From the NCBI RefSeq assembly GCF_036997615.1, contig NZ_JAWLQA010000004.1: DNA of 64,000 bases; one strand, written 5' to 3'. The stretch comes from Brachyspira sp949287565 (GTDB taxonomy: Bacteria > Spirochaetota > Brachyspiria > Brachyspirales > Brachyspiraceae). Below are positions 17,400 to 27,600 of this stretch, piece after piece. Positions within the stretch are counted from its first letter, which is position 1, and each line of letters starts with the position of its first letter. The notes below the pieces were generated by a model. That model worked only from the letters and a program-made list of their open reading frames with translations. It was not told where the DNA came from and did no database searches. A program made the translations under genes and the position numbers.

Positions 17400-18464
17400 T
17401 TAAAGTAAATTTCTTTTGTCTTTTAATTCATCTTTTTCTCTTATATCCTTTAATATATCTTTAATTTTTGAATCTTTATTATTAGGATAAATTAAAAGAA
17501 CTCCGTTTGATTTTACTATAGTTAAATCATCAACTCCATCTATAGCTATAAAAGTATCTTTATCATCATTTATTATGATATTGCTTTTTGCTTCTTTGGC
17601 ATATACATTTCCAATTATTACATTATTATTATCGTCTTTATCATATATTCTTCCGAGTGCCGAGAATGCTCCTAAATCGTCCCAGAAGAATCTTGATTTT
17701 ATACATTTAATATTTTTTATTTTTTCCATTATACCGAAGTCGAAAGATATTTTATCTATAGTTTTGAATATTTCTTCTTTTTGATTATCATCTTTGGCTT
17801 CTAATGTTTGTACAGTTTTGTTGTATGTATCAGGCATTAATTCTTTTATTGAATTAAGAATATTATCTATAGACCATATAAACATTCCGCTATTCCATAG
17901 ATAATTACCATCTTCTAAGAATTTGCATGCATTTTCATAATTAGGCTTTTCTACGAATCTATCAACATTATACACATCATCTTTAATATTATCTTTTATT
18001 TTTATATATCCATATCCTGTTTCTGCTCTGTTAGGCTTAATTCCTACCACTACAACTTCATTAGTATTTTCACTTACTTCAATGGCATTTTCAATAGACT
18101 TTATAAATAAATCTTCATTTTTTATTATAGGATCTGCAGGAAGAACTGCAATCATAGCATTTCCTATCTTTTCTTTTATAGAAATAGCACCTAGGGCAAT
18201 AGCGGCTGCTGTATCCCTTCCCATTGGTTCATATATAATGTTTTTAAAGGAAGGCATATATTTAGCAAATACATCTTTATATCTTTTGCCTGTTATTATG
18301 AAAATATTATCTTCACTAGTAATTTTTAATGCTCTGTCTATTGTCTGTTCTATAAGAGATTTATTTTCTATAATACTTAAAAATTGTTTTGGTTTGCTTT
18401 CTCTGCTTAGAGGCCATAGTCTTTCACCTATTCCTCCAGCCATTATAAGTACTGATTTTTTCAT
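17400..18464 (-). CDS. manC: Mannose-1-phosphate guanylyltransferase
   Basis: A 354-residue nucleotidyltransferase making GDP-mannose from GTP and mannose-1-phosphate. The start MKKSVLIMAGGIGERLWPLS followed by RESKPKQFL is the pyrophosphorylase signature. VLPADPII, FVEKPNYENA, YLWNSGMFIW and a late SRFFWDDLGAF segment are typical of the ManC/RfbM family. It lacks the C-terminal phosphomannose isomerase domain of bifunctional enzymes; length fits the single-domain type. It stands alone, convergent with the beta-helix gene. GDP-mannose would feed surface polysaccharide or glycolipid synthesis. Confidence 0.93.
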   Translation of the reverse strand: MKKSVLIMAGGIGERLWPLSRESKPKQFLSIIENKSLIEQTIDRALKITSEDNIFIITGKRYKDVFAKYMPSFKNIIYEPMGRDTAAAIALGAISIKEKIGNAMIAVLPADPIIKNEDLFIKSIENAIEVSENTNEVVVVGIKPNRAETGYGYIKIKDNIKDDVYNVDRFVEKPNYENACKFLEDGNYLWNSGMFIWSIDNILNSIKELMPDTYNKTVQTLEAKDDNQKEEIFKTIDKISFDFGIMEKIKNIKCIKSRFFWDDLGAFSALGRIYDKDDNNNVIIGNVYAKEAKSNIIINDDKDTFIAIDGVDDLTIVKSNGVLLIYPNNKDSKIKDILKDIREKDELKDKRNLL

Positions 18465-18753
18465 ATTAATGCCTTTGAATAAAAGTTATTTTATAGTACC
18501 TTATTATATATATAATTAAATAAAAAACAATGATATTGTAAAAAAAGTATTTACATTTCATACATTAAAATAAAAAAAAATATATTTTTTGTAAAAAATG
18601 TAGTTCTTATATAGTATTAATAAATATAAATACATTAATATTAAATATAATTTAAATATTTTTATTTGACAAAAATTTCATTATGTATTATCTTTTATCG
18701 TGTAATGGGAGATTTTTTATTTTTCTTTAAATTTTTGAAATTTGAGAGGTTAT

Positions 18754-19362
18754 ATGAATAATACTAAAGAGCTAATATACGATGACGATGATATGCTGTC
18801 GCCTATAGATGCGGCGAAAATAGTTGGAGTCTCAAGAACTACAGTTAATTATTGGGTTAGACATTATGGATTAAAGGCTGATGTTACACCTGGCAAGAGA
18901 TACAAAATTCGTTATGCTGATTTAAAAGCTTTTTTGGCTTTCAACAAGAAAGAAAAAAGAATCAAATTAAAAAGAAAACAGTCCAAATATAAGCTTGCCA
19001 TAATCGAGCCTATGGAGATCACAAGAAAAAATTATCTTGAATGGCTTAAAGATGATTATGATGTTACATGTATATCTAATTTAGCTGCACCTTTAAAAGA
19101 GTTAAAAAAGATTTCACCTGATATCATTCTAATGGATATCAATTTATCAGATGATAAGGATTATTTTTATCTAATAGATGAAATTAAAAAAGAAATTTCT
19201 CTAAGAACATCATTAATTATTATTATTACAAAGAGATATAATGAAGATGATGTTGTAAATGGGCTTGAGAAAGGTGCTTGCGATTATGTAAAAAAACCTG
19301 TGGGACAAAATGAACTTAAAGCAAGAATTAAAAATGCTATTAGATTTTATGTCGATGTGTAA
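18754..19362 (+). CDS. HTH-receiver regulator (DNA-binding domain before receiver)
   Basis: 202 residues from an ATG with GAGAGG upstream (an in-frame TTG at 18742 precedes that site and is less likely). Residues 14-62 are an excisionase/MerR-type helix-turn-helix (LSPIDAAKIVGVSRTTVNYW). A Lys/Arg-rich linker leads to a receiver domain (80-200) with phosphoacceptor Asp128 (IILMDINLS), Thr159 and Lys180 (YVKKPV). The acidic pocket is reduced: IIEPME has one Glu where most receivers have two acidic residues. This order, HTH before receiver, is the reverse of common response regulators. No partner kinase is adjacent. TTGACA (18,666) lies in the 290-base AT-rich upstream region. Confidence 0.8.
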   Translation: MNNTKELIYDDDDMLSPIDAAKIVGVSRTTVNYWVRHYGLKADVTPGKRYKIRYADLKAFLAFNKKEKRIKLKRKQSKYKLAIIEPMEITRKNYLEWLKDDYDVTCISNLAAPLKELKKISPDIILMDINLSDDKDYFYLIDEIKKEISLRTSLIIIITKRYNEDDVVNGLEKGACDYVKKPVGQNELKARIKNAIRFYVDV

Positions 19363-19369
19363 ATAATTA

Positions 19370-21355
19370 TTAAAGCATATTTATAGGGTCTATATCTATT
19401 TCTATATAATTGCCTTTATCTACTGTAAAACTACTATTTAGTTTATTAAAGAAATTTTTTAGCAGTGAATGCGATGGTGTTTTTATAAGAATATTCCATC
19501 TATAATATTTATTTAATTTGCTCATAGCACATGCTGTAGCTCCTAGAATTATTATTTTATCAGAATCATTATAAGTTTCCATTCTAAGCATGTCTGCTAT
19601 TTTATTTGCATCGTCTTCTACTTTTTTTTCGTCTATTCCTCTTATTACTAATCTTATTAATCTTGAAAATGGAGGATAATTTAAAGGTGCTTTTCTATTT
19701 TCAATTTCTTTATTATAAAATGATATATAATCATGGTTTTTAGCACATTCTATACTATAGTTGTTAGGGGAATAAGTTTGAATATATACTATTCCGTTTT
19801 TCTCTCCTCTTCCGCTTCTTCCTGCAACTTGTGTTATTAAATTAAATGTTCTTTCAGCACTTCTAAAATCTGGAATATGAAGCGACATATCTGCAAATAA
19901 AACACCTACTAAAGTAACATTAGGAAAATCAAGTCCTTTAGCTATCATTTGAGTTCCAACTAATATATCTATTTCTCCATCAGAAAATCTTTTGAATATT
20001 TTTTCATAATTTTTTGTCCCGCCTACTGTATCCTGATCCATTCTTTCTACTACAGCATTTGGAAAAAGTATATTTAAATGCTCCTCTACTTTTTCAGTAC
20101 CGCTTCCTATTCTCTCAAAATGTCCTATTTTACATTCATCACAAAGCTCATCTAAATATTGAGTATATCCGCAGTAATGGCACATAACAACATTTTTCTT
20201 TTTATGATAAGTAAGAGATACCGAACAATTAGGGCATTCTAAAACTCTTTGACAATATGAACAAGTAACTACAGGAGCATAACCTTTACGATTAAGAAAT
20301 AGTATAATTTGTTCTTTTTTCTCTAATTTTCTATTTATTTCTTCTGTCAATTTTTGAGTAATCATAGGAAAAGCATCTGATCTTTTTTCCTTTTTCAAAT
20401 CTAATATTTTAACTTCAGGCATATTAACTGAAGCCGCTCTTTTCTTTAGGCTTAGAAGTTCTATTTTGCCTATTGATGCATAATAAAAACTTTCTATAGA
20501 AGGAGTAGCACTTCCTAAAAGCAATGTAGCATTTTCATGAGATTTTCTATAAAAAGCAACCTGTCTTGCATGATATCTTGGTGTATCTCCTGCCTTATAA
20601 CTTGTTTCATGCTCTTCATCTATAACTATTATACCCAAATTTGGAGTAGGGGAGAATATAGCACTTCTAGCACCTATAACGATTTTTATCTCATCTTTTT
20701 TTATCATCTGCCAATATCTGTATTTAGAATTAGGCGATAATTTACTATGAAGTACTGCTATTTTTCCTTCAAATCTTTCAGCAAATCTTTTTATAGTTTG
20801 AGGTGTTAAAGATATTTCAGGAAGTATAACTATTGCCTGCTTTCCCATATCAACAACTTTCTTTATAGCTTGCAAATATACTTCTGTTTTTCCGCTTCCT
20901 GTTACGCCATGAAGAAGAAAAGTTTTTGGATTATTTGATTCTATACTTTCATTAATTTTTTTTAGTACAGCTTCTTGTTCTTCATTAAGTTTTAAATATG
21001 GTTTTTGTTTTGCAGGTATTGGTTTTGCTTTTTTTTCTTTTTTGGCTGGAGTACCTACGGGAAGTGCGGCAAATAATGCCTCTCCGAAAGATGAATGATA
21101 ATAATTACTCATCCATTTTGCTAATTTGAATTCTTTATCTGAACAAATAGGTTCAAGATCAATTCTAGCTTTGATAGGATATACTTTATAGTTACCGTCT
21201 ATAGTTTCAACTTCTTCTACAACAATACCCTTATTATTTTTACCCTTAATAGGAGCAACAACTCTACATCCTACCAAGCTATCATTAATCTCATCTGGTT
21301 TTCTGTATGTAAGTATTTTATCTATAGGCAGATTGAAAACAACTTTAACATACAT
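19370..21355 (-). CDS. priA: Primosomal protein N' (PriA helicase)
   Basis: A 661-residue 3'-to-5' helicase that restarts stalled replication forks. The N-terminal 3'BD region (1-110) is followed by Walker A GVTGSGKTEVY, the DEEH box (VIDEEHETSYK), a zinc-binding segment with paired cysteines (CSYCQRVLECPNCS, CHYCGYTQ, CDEC) and helicase C motifs (GTQMIAKGLDFPNV, QVAGRSGRG). Length is slightly below E. coli PriA but complete. It begins two bases after the dksA-like stop, with no clear ribosome site of its own, so it may depend on translational coupling. Last gene of the rplM-rpsI-dksA-like-priA run. Confidence 0.96.
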   Translation of the reverse strand: MYVKVVFNLPIDKILTYRKPDEINDSLVGCRVVAPIKGKNNKGIVVEEVETIDGNYKVYPIKARIDLEPICSDKEFKLAKWMSNYYHSSFGEALFAALPVGTPAKKEKKAKPIPAKQKPYLKLNEEQEAVLKKINESIESNNPKTFLLHGVTGSGKTEVYLQAIKKVVDMGKQAIVILPEISLTPQTIKRFAERFEGKIAVLHSKLSPNSKYRYWQMIKKDEIKIVIGARSAIFSPTPNLGIIVIDEEHETSYKAGDTPRYHARQVAFYRKSHENATLLLGSATPSIESFYYASIGKIELLSLKKRAASVNMPEVKILDLKKEKRSDAFPMITQKLTEEINRKLEKKEQIILFLNRKGYAPVVTCSYCQRVLECPNCSVSLTYHKKKNVVMCHYCGYTQYLDELCDECKIGHFERIGSGTEKVEEHLNILFPNAVVERMDQDTVGGTKNYEKIFKRFSDGEIDILVGTQMIAKGLDFPNVTLVGVLFADMSLHIPDFRSAERTFNLITQVAGRSGRGEKNGIVYIQTYSPNNYSIECAKNHDYISFYNKEIENRKAPLNYPPFSRLIRLVIRGIDEKKVEDDANKIADMLRMETYNDSDKIIILGATACAMSKLNKYYRWNILIKTPSHSLLKNFFNKLNSSFTVDKGNYIEIDIDPINML

Positions 21356-21357
21356 TA

Positions 21358-21723
21358 TTACATTTTTTCGCGACGTTTTTTATCTTCATATTTAGACATG
21401 CAGTTTACACATCTTAAAGTATAAGGCAAAGCAGTTAATCTCTCTTCATTGATTTCTTCTTTACAGTCGATACATTTACCATAAGTACCATCTTCTATTC
21501 TTTTAAGTGCATTATTAAGCATATCTAATTTATCTTTTTCTTTTTGTGAGAAATTCATTAGATTTTGTTTCTCATAAGCCTGAAATGCTATGTCCACCAT
21601 ATCACCATGAGAATCATCTTTAAGAGCCTCATAAGTTTCATTTCCGCTTAATAATTCATCTAATGTTTTTCTTTTTTCTTCTAATAATAAATCTTTAAAT
21701 TTTTTTAACTTCTTAGCAGTCAT
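21358..21723 (-). CDS. DksA/TraR-type zinc-finger protein
   Basis: 121 residues: an N-terminal coiled-coil half (about 1-75) and a C4 zinc finger YGKCIDCKEEINEERL with RCVNC. DksA-family proteins bind the RNA polymerase secondary channel and act with ppGpp. The usual DxxDxA tip is represented by a HGDMVDIAFQA segment. Its placement right after the ribosomal genes and before priA would suit a growth-rate regulator. Could equally be a YteA/YocK-like member of the family. Confidence 0.85.
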   Translation of the reverse strand: MTAKKLKKFKDLLLEEKRKTLDELLSGNETYEALKDDSHGDMVDIAFQAYEKQNLMNFSQKEKDKLDMLNNALKRIEDGTYGKCIDCKEEINEERLTALPYTLRCVNCMSKYEDKKRREKM

Positions 21724-21767
21724 TATACCAACCTTTAAGCAATATAGTAACCCAATAAAAAGATATC

Positions 21768-22166
21768 TTAACGTTTTGAGAATTGGAAACGTTTTCTAGC
21801 ACCAGATCTTCCGTATTTTTTACGTTCAACTACACGAGAATCTCTAGTAAGGAATCCATTTCTTTTTAAAGTAGTTCTGAAATCCTGACTTTCACCTACT
21901 AAAGCCTTAGCGATACCATGTCTTACTGCATCAGCTTGAGCAGAAACACCGCCGCCATGAACATTAGCAAATACATCATATTTTCCAAAATTACCTGTTA
22001 CTTTCAAAGCATCTTCTACTACTTTAAGAAGTGCTGCTCTATTGCAGAAGTATTCAGCATAATTTTTTCCATTTATTAAAATTTTGCCGCTGCCTAAAGT
22101 TATACGAACTCTTGCATTAGCTGTTTTTCTTTTTCCAGTAAAAATAGTTAATTGTTTAGCTGCCAT
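21768..22166 (-). CDS. rpsI: 30S ribosomal protein S9
   Basis: 132 residues. The TGKRKTANARVRI start and the C-terminal GRSGARKRFQFSKR are S9 signatures; the tail ends in the conserved Lys-Arg that reaches the P-site tRNA. GGAG lies upstream of the ATG. It follows rplM by 13 bases, the usual L13-S9 operon order. Confidence 0.98.
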   Translation of the reverse strand: MAAKQLTIFTGKRKTANARVRITLGSGKILINGKNYAEYFCNRAALLKVVEDALKVTGNFGKYDVFANVHGGGVSAQADAVRHGIAKALVGESQDFRTTLKRNGFLTRDSRVVERKKYGRSGARKRFQFSKR

Positions 22167-22179
22167 TTTTATCTCCTAA

Positions 22180-22635
22180 TTATATATTTACTACAGTAGG
22201 TTTATTAGCTTCATGCGGATGCTCGCTTCCTGCATATACTTTTAACTTCTTAAGATGAAGTCTTCCTAATGGATTATGAGAAAGCATACCTTTTACAGCT
22301 ATTTTTACCATTCTTTCAGGATTTTTTTCTAATAATTCGCCGTAGCTTATAGCTTTTATACCGCCTGGATAACCTGTATGTCTATAGTGAATTTTTCCTT
22401 TCTTTTTATTTCCTGTTAATACTATGTCTTTGGCATTGATGATAATAACATAATCACCATTGTCTAAGTTGTATGCATAGTCTACTTTATGTTTTCCTTT
22501 AAGCATATAAGCTGCTCTGCTTGCTACTCTTCCTAATGACTTACCTTTGGCATCTATTATTAGCCAATTTTGCTTTATATCTTTTTGTGATAAAACGTAA
22601 GTACTGTTTTTTGTTTTTAATGTTTTTTTATCCAT
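22180..22635 (-). CDS. rplM: 50S ribosomal protein L13
   Basis: About 151 residues; NWLIIDAKGKSLGRVAS, LKGKHKVDY, GNKKKGKIHYRHTGYPGG and GMLSHNPLGR are L13 signatures. I take the ATG at 22635, with AAGGTG 8 bases upstream; an in-frame GTG at 22644 overlaps that ribosome site. The N-terminus is some ten residues longer than in E. coli. A consensus promoter lies about 70 bases upstream. Confidence 0.97.
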   Translation of the reverse strand: MDKKTLKTKNSTYVLSQKDIKQNWLIIDAKGKSLGRVASRAAYMLKGKHKVDYAYNLDNGDYVIIINAKDIVLTGNKKKGKIHYRHTGYPGGIKAISYGELLEKNPERMVKIAVKGMLSHNPLGRLHLKKLKVYAGSEHPHEANKPTVVNI

Positions 22636-22706
22636 AACATACACACCTTGATTTAACGTTTTAAAAAAATTTGGTAGTTTTTATCTTAAAAATGTAACGG
22701 TGCGTA

Positions 22707-22735
22707 ATTATAACATGAATATGCTGTAAAGTCAA
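22707..22735 (-). promoter_or_regulatory. Promoter of the rplM-rpsI operon
   Basis: On the minus strand TTGACT (22735-22730), a 17-base spacer and TATAAT (22712-22707) form a near-consensus sigma70 promoter upstream of rplM. Confidence 0.75.
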
Positions 22736-22858
22736 ATTTAATTTATAAAATTATTTTGACAATTTGAATGCTTGTTTTTAGTTCTATGAGTTTGATTATT
22801 TTAAGAGATTTTATTATTCCTATGATTATTATAAGGTATATAGTGTTTTTTGCTTTGA

Positions 22859-23122
22859 TTATTTTTTTATATTTTTAATTATTTTAAGTATATCATCGAT
22901 ACCAACTATATTTACTATTTTTATAATTTTTTCCAAATCACTTCTTTCTATTTTTTTTAATAAATCAAGATATTTTTTATCTTTTATATTGTTATTTATA
23001 TCAATTATCTTAGATATATCTTTCATTTTTATTATTTTGATAATTTCTATTAATTTATTTTTTCCTATTATATTTACAATATTTATTATATTACTAATGT
23101 TATCTTTAGCTTTGTTAAACAT
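22859..23122 (-). CDS. Small Ile/Lys-rich hypothetical protein
   Basis: 87 residues from an ATG with AAGG 9 bases upstream. The protein is almost wholly Ile, Lys, Asn and Asp, with two related halves: DNISNIINIVNIIG...IIKIIK and DLEKIIKIVNIVG...ILKIIK. The spacing of Ile suggests amphipathic helices that could oligomerise or lie on a membrane. No family recognised. It stands between panC and rplM. The composition follows the AT-rich background, so it could be a spurious frame, but the ribosome site and internal repeat favour a real gene. Confidence 0.5.
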   Translation of the reverse strand: MFNKAKDNISNIINIVNIIGKNKLIEIIKIIKMKDISKIIDINNNIKDKKYLDLLKKIERSDLEKIIKIVNIVGIDDILKIIKNIKK

Positions 23123-23204
23123 CTTTGTCAACCTTTTTTAGATATTATAATATAAAATACTGTTTATTTCAATATATATGTATTGTTTAATGCTATATTA
23201 TTTA

Positions 23205-24041
23205 TTATTTTAAATATATATTATCAAGTAATCTAGTAGAGCCGCAGTAGCAGGAGATGAGTATTATTGAATTTTTTGTTGCTATTTCTACATTAGTTAG
23301 TGTTTCTTTGTCTGCTATATAAACATATTCTAGTTTAAGCATTTTATGGGATTTCAAATTATTCTTTATTATATCTATTAAATATGATGATTTAGTACCG
23401 CCTTTTTTAAACTCTTCTCTTGCCTCTTTGAGAAGTTTATATATTATAGCAGCTTCTTCTTTTTCTCTATCACTTAATAAGCTATTTAAACTGCTTAAAG
23501 CCAGCATATTCTCATCTCTTACTATATTGATAGTTTTTAATGCTATATTATAATTCAAATCTTTTATTATTTTTTTTATTATAAATACTTCCTGATAATC
23601 ATATTCAATAAAATATACATTTGTAGGCGATATTATATTAAAGAGCTTCAATACTGTTGTTATTATGCCTTTATAATATATTGGTCTTGAAATTATATTT
23701 AATTTACTGCTTTCTATATTTATATGAATAGCATAATCATCTGGTATCATCTCTTCTACAGATGGTAAAAATAATACATCTGCCTGACATTCTTCTAAAA
23801 GTTTTTTATCTTTATCTAAATCCTGAGGATATTTTTCTATATCTTCTACTTTCATAAACTGAAGCGGATTAAGAAATATACTCACAATTACAATATCGCA
23901 TTCTTTTTTGGCTTTTTTTATTAAAGCCGCATGTCCTTCATGCAAAGCTCCCATAGTGGGAATTAAAGCTATAGAATTATTTTTATTGTCATTAATAAAT
24001 TTATATGCACTTTTTATATTTTTTAATATAGTTAAATACAT
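23205..24041 (-). CDS. panC: Pantothenate synthetase-like protein with altered active site
   Basis: 278 residues with the PanC fold: IPTMGALHEGH (28-37) and FLNPLQF (56-62) carry the ATP-binding His34, His37, Asn58 and Gln61. Later active-site positions differ from the family. The SRPGHF segment reads SRPIYY (His to Tyr122), GxKD reads IEYD (Lys to Tyr147), the following Gln is Glu151, and ALSSRN reads ALSSLN (Arg to Leu185). Those residues normally bind ATP phosphates and pantoate. The protein may be inactive or use another substrate. No panB or panD is nearby. It starts just after the zinc-ribbon membrane gene, with a three-base gap, so the two are probably cotranscribed. Confidence 0.8.
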   Translation of the reverse strand: MYLTILKNIKSAYKFINDNKNNSIALIPTMGALHEGHAALIKKAKKECDIVIVSIFLNPLQFMKVEDIEKYPQDLDKDKKLLEECQADVLFLPSVEEMIPDDYAIHINIESSKLNIISRPIYYKGIITTVLKLFNIISPTNVYFIEYDYQEVFIIKKIIKDLNYNIALKTINIVRDENMLALSSLNSLLSDREKEEAAIIYKLLKEAREEFKKGGTKSSYLIDIIKNNLKSHKMLKLEYVYIADKETLTNVEIATKNSIILISCYCGSTRLLDNIYLK

Positions 24042-24044
24042 ATA

Positions 24045-24506
24045 TTAATCCATTTTTTTATTCATTTTATCCTGATTTGTCGCAGGTTCATAAAAATACA
24101 ATGCCAGTATAGTTTGAAGCGGAAACATTATAATAGCTTCAATAAACATACTAAAACGTCTTATAGTAAATATGATATCTTTTTTTAATACAAATACATT
24201 TAATATATAAAGTATTTTAGTAACAGCAAATACTAAAAATAATAGTATTATTATAAAATATGGTAATGTATTTGGTGCTGGAAGTATAGCAATATATTTA
24301 GGTGTTTCATTGTTATTGGCATTAACAACAAAGAGATATATTCCAAAAAGATATACAAAAGTAAAAAAGATGTCTAATGCAATAGTAACTATTGTTGCAT
24401 TTTTATATGATATTTCAGGATAAAGTAAAGTTCCGCATGAGCGGCATTGTTTGGCATATTTATCATTTACAGTTTTACAAGATTTGCATTTAATAGTCTT
24501 AGCCAT
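24045..24506 (-). CDS. Zinc-ribbon membrane protein
   Basis: About 153 residues. An N-terminal zinc ribbon (CKSCKTVNDKYAKQCRSC) is followed by three predicted membrane helices (about 38-62, 78-102, 115-140). I use the ATG at 24506, 12 bases after AAGGAG; an ATG at 24527 lies before that site. Zinc-ribbon plus helices occurs in many uncharacterised bacterial proteins. No specific function can be assigned. It overlaps the operon with panC. Confidence 0.7.
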   Translation of the reverse strand: MAKTIKCKSCKTVNDKYAKQCRSCGTLLYPEISYKNATIVTIALDIFFTFVYLFGIYLFVVNANNNETPKYIAILPAPNTLPYFIIILLFLVFAVTKILYILNVFVLKKDIIFTIRRFSMFIEAIIMFPLQTILALYFYEPATNQDKMNKKMD

Positions 24507-24630
24507 AATTTTATTGAGCTCCTTCATTTAATCAGCTTCAGTGTATTAAATTTTTATTAATAATAATATTTATAAATAGCAAAATTGTCAACTATCATAA
24601 ATAAATAATCATTAAACTTTATATAAAAAA

Positions 24631-24670
24631 TATAATCCCTGACATTTATCAAAAATATCAGGGATTAATT
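24631..24670 (-). terminator. Intrinsic terminator after the RND pump gene
   Basis: AATCCCTGA (24634-24642) pairs with TCAGGGATT (24659-24667). On the minus strand, the hairpin lies about 30 bases after the RND stop and is followed by an A/T-rich tract. Confidence 0.65.
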
Positions 24671-24695
24671 AATAATTATTTTTATAATAATTAAA

Positions 24696-27600
24696 TTAAT
24701 TTGCAGTTGTTGTTATAGTGCTTGTAATCTCCTCTGAAGGATTTGTTGTAGAAGGAATTTTTATAAGTCTTAAATCAAACATAATCATAAACATACAAGG
24801 TAAGAATATGAGTGTAAGCAATGAAGCAAATAAAAGTCCGTAAGCTAATGCCATAACTATAGGAATAATGATATCTGCTCTACCGCCTATACCATAAGCA
24901 GTAGGTAAAAGTCCTACAACTGTAGTAACAGTAGTTAAGAATACCGGACGAAGTCTTTGCTTAGCTCCGTCAACAATAGCCTTAGCAACACCTTTTTTAC
25001 CGCCTTCAACACCTTCATCTATGATTTTGTTAATCAAGTCAACAAGTATGATACCATTGTTTACAACAACACCAGCCAAACCGATGATACCTACAACACC
25101 CATAAATGATAAAGGCATTTTGTGAACAGCAAATCCCAATAATACACCAATTAAACCGAATGGAATGATTATCATTATCATAATAGGCTGTATAAATCTG
25201 TTTAACTGAAGTAATAATACAATATATACGAATATGAATGCCATAGCAAAACTGAAAGCTAATTGTTTTATGGCTTTCATAGTTTCTTTAGCTTCACCGC
25301 CGAATTCTAATTTTAAACCTCTATATTGTCTGTTAAAATCTTTAAATCTTTCACTTACTGCAGCCATAACCTGCTGAGAAGTATTTTTACCGTATTCTAT
25401 TCCAGCAGTGATTGTTATTGTTCTTTGTCCGTTATAGTGTTTTAATGTAGCAAGTCCGTCAGCTTTTTCTATTGTAGCAAGATTTTTAAGATAAATTAAT
25501 CTTCCTTGAGAGTTAGGTATTAAAAGATTTTCTAAATACTTAGCATCATAAGTAAACTCATCATCAAATACAACTCTGAAATCTAATTTATTTTCAAGTT
25601 CCTGTATATATGTAGCTTCTGTACCATAATATGCAGTTCTTACTTCATTAGCTACAGTTGCTACATTAACACCAAGTTCAGCTATTTTATCATAATCGAA
25701 CATAACTCTTAATTCTTCTTTACCAACTTTATCATCATCATCTATATTGATAACACCAGGTACTGTAGCTAAGAATTCTTTTATTTCATCTTTAGCCTTT
25801 TTAGCAAGTTCAGTATTGTTTCCTACTATTTTAATATCTACAGGATCTCCTGGGTCAATATTTCCTTTTGTGTTCATACTGAATATAGGAACAGTTTGTC
25901 TTATATCTGTTTTATCTATTTCCTGATTGATTAAAGCAACAAGTTCATCGGCTGTTCTGTCTCTTTCAGCAGCAGGTACTAAATAAACCATAATACCGGC
26001 TAAACTTCCTTTTTCTTCAGAAACAACTTCTTGGTCAACTTGTTTTCCTACAAGTGAGTATAAAGCAACAAGTTCTTCTGGTTTAACTACGCTTGCTACA
26101 ACATCTTCTATTTTAGCAATTTCTTTAGTTGTAACTTCTTTAGTTGTACCAGTAGGCATTTCTATATTAATAACTATAGTATCAGCACTTGTATCATATA
26201 TAAGTACAAAGTTTTTGAAACTGTTTTGTGCTAAGAATACTGAAGCTATTAATAAAGCAACGAATGCACCTATAACAATATATCTGACACTTATTAATTT
26301 CTCCAATATTGCTCCGAAAGGTATTTTCATTTTATCGAATAAAGCATCTTTGTCGAAATCAAGAGGATTTTTAAATTTGCCTTTCTTTTTAGGTTTATAA
26401 GATTTATATTTATCTTCTTTATCTTGTAATTGGTTAGGCAAAAGCAAAGTAGCTTGAAGCATACTTACAACAAGAGTAAATATAACGATTTTTGGGAAAA
26501 TATTTAATATTTTACCCATCATACCGCTGATTGTAAGCATAGGGAAGAATGCAGCAACAGTTGTAAGTGTTGAAGCCACAATAGGCATTACAACATCAGA
26601 AACGGCAAGTCTTGTAGCTTCAAGTCCTTTATATCCTGCCTGTTTAAAGTTGAATATATTTTCAGATACTACTATCGAGTTGTCTACTATCATACCAAGT
26701 ACTGTAATAATAGCAGCTAATGACATAGTGTTGAATGTAATACCTGCTATCTGCATGTATATAAAACACGAGAACATTGTAACAACCATTCCCAAGCTTG
26801 TAAACATAGCACTTTTGAAATCCAAGAATATAATCAAAGTTATGAAGATGATTATAAATCCTTGAATAAGGTTTGAAGTTACAATACTTAAAAGAGATTT
26901 AATTGTTCTTGAGTTATCACCCATAACAGATACTTGAATATTATCAGGTATTAAATCAGCATTATCTTTTAAATACTGATTTACTACATCAATAGTTTTA
27001 AGAATGTCAGCATTTTCATTTTTTACAATGGAAAGAGAATATCCGGAAGCTCTATTAACTCTCATCAATGTAGTTTTATCTTCAAATCCAGATACAACAC
27101 GTGCTATATCGCTTACTCTTACTCTTTGTCCATTAAATGTAGAACGTATAATAACATTGCTTGCTTCCATAGGGTCCTGAAACTCACCGTAAGTTACAAC
27201 AGTTTGTTCTTTTCCGCCTGATTCTATATCACCGCCGGTAGCCCTTACATTTCTTATACTAAGTGCATTTACAACATCGCTTAAAGCTATATAATTTTTC
27301 TGCATTTTTATAGGGTCTATATAAACTTTAATTTCAGGATCAGTTCTTCCTTCTATTCTTACTTCTCCTACACCTTCAAGTCTTACCAGTTCATTTTCAA
27401 GCATTTGGCTTACATCAAATAATTCTCTTTCATCGCCTTCCATACCTTCTTTAAAGTGAACAGCTAATGTATATATTGCCATTTTATTAGGGTTCAAGTC
27501 ATAAGTTGTAACCTCTTCAACATCTGTTGATAAATCAGGTACGTTCTGCATTTGTCTGAATATTTCGTCTTTAACAGGCTGTCTGTCTGGAAGAGTTTCA

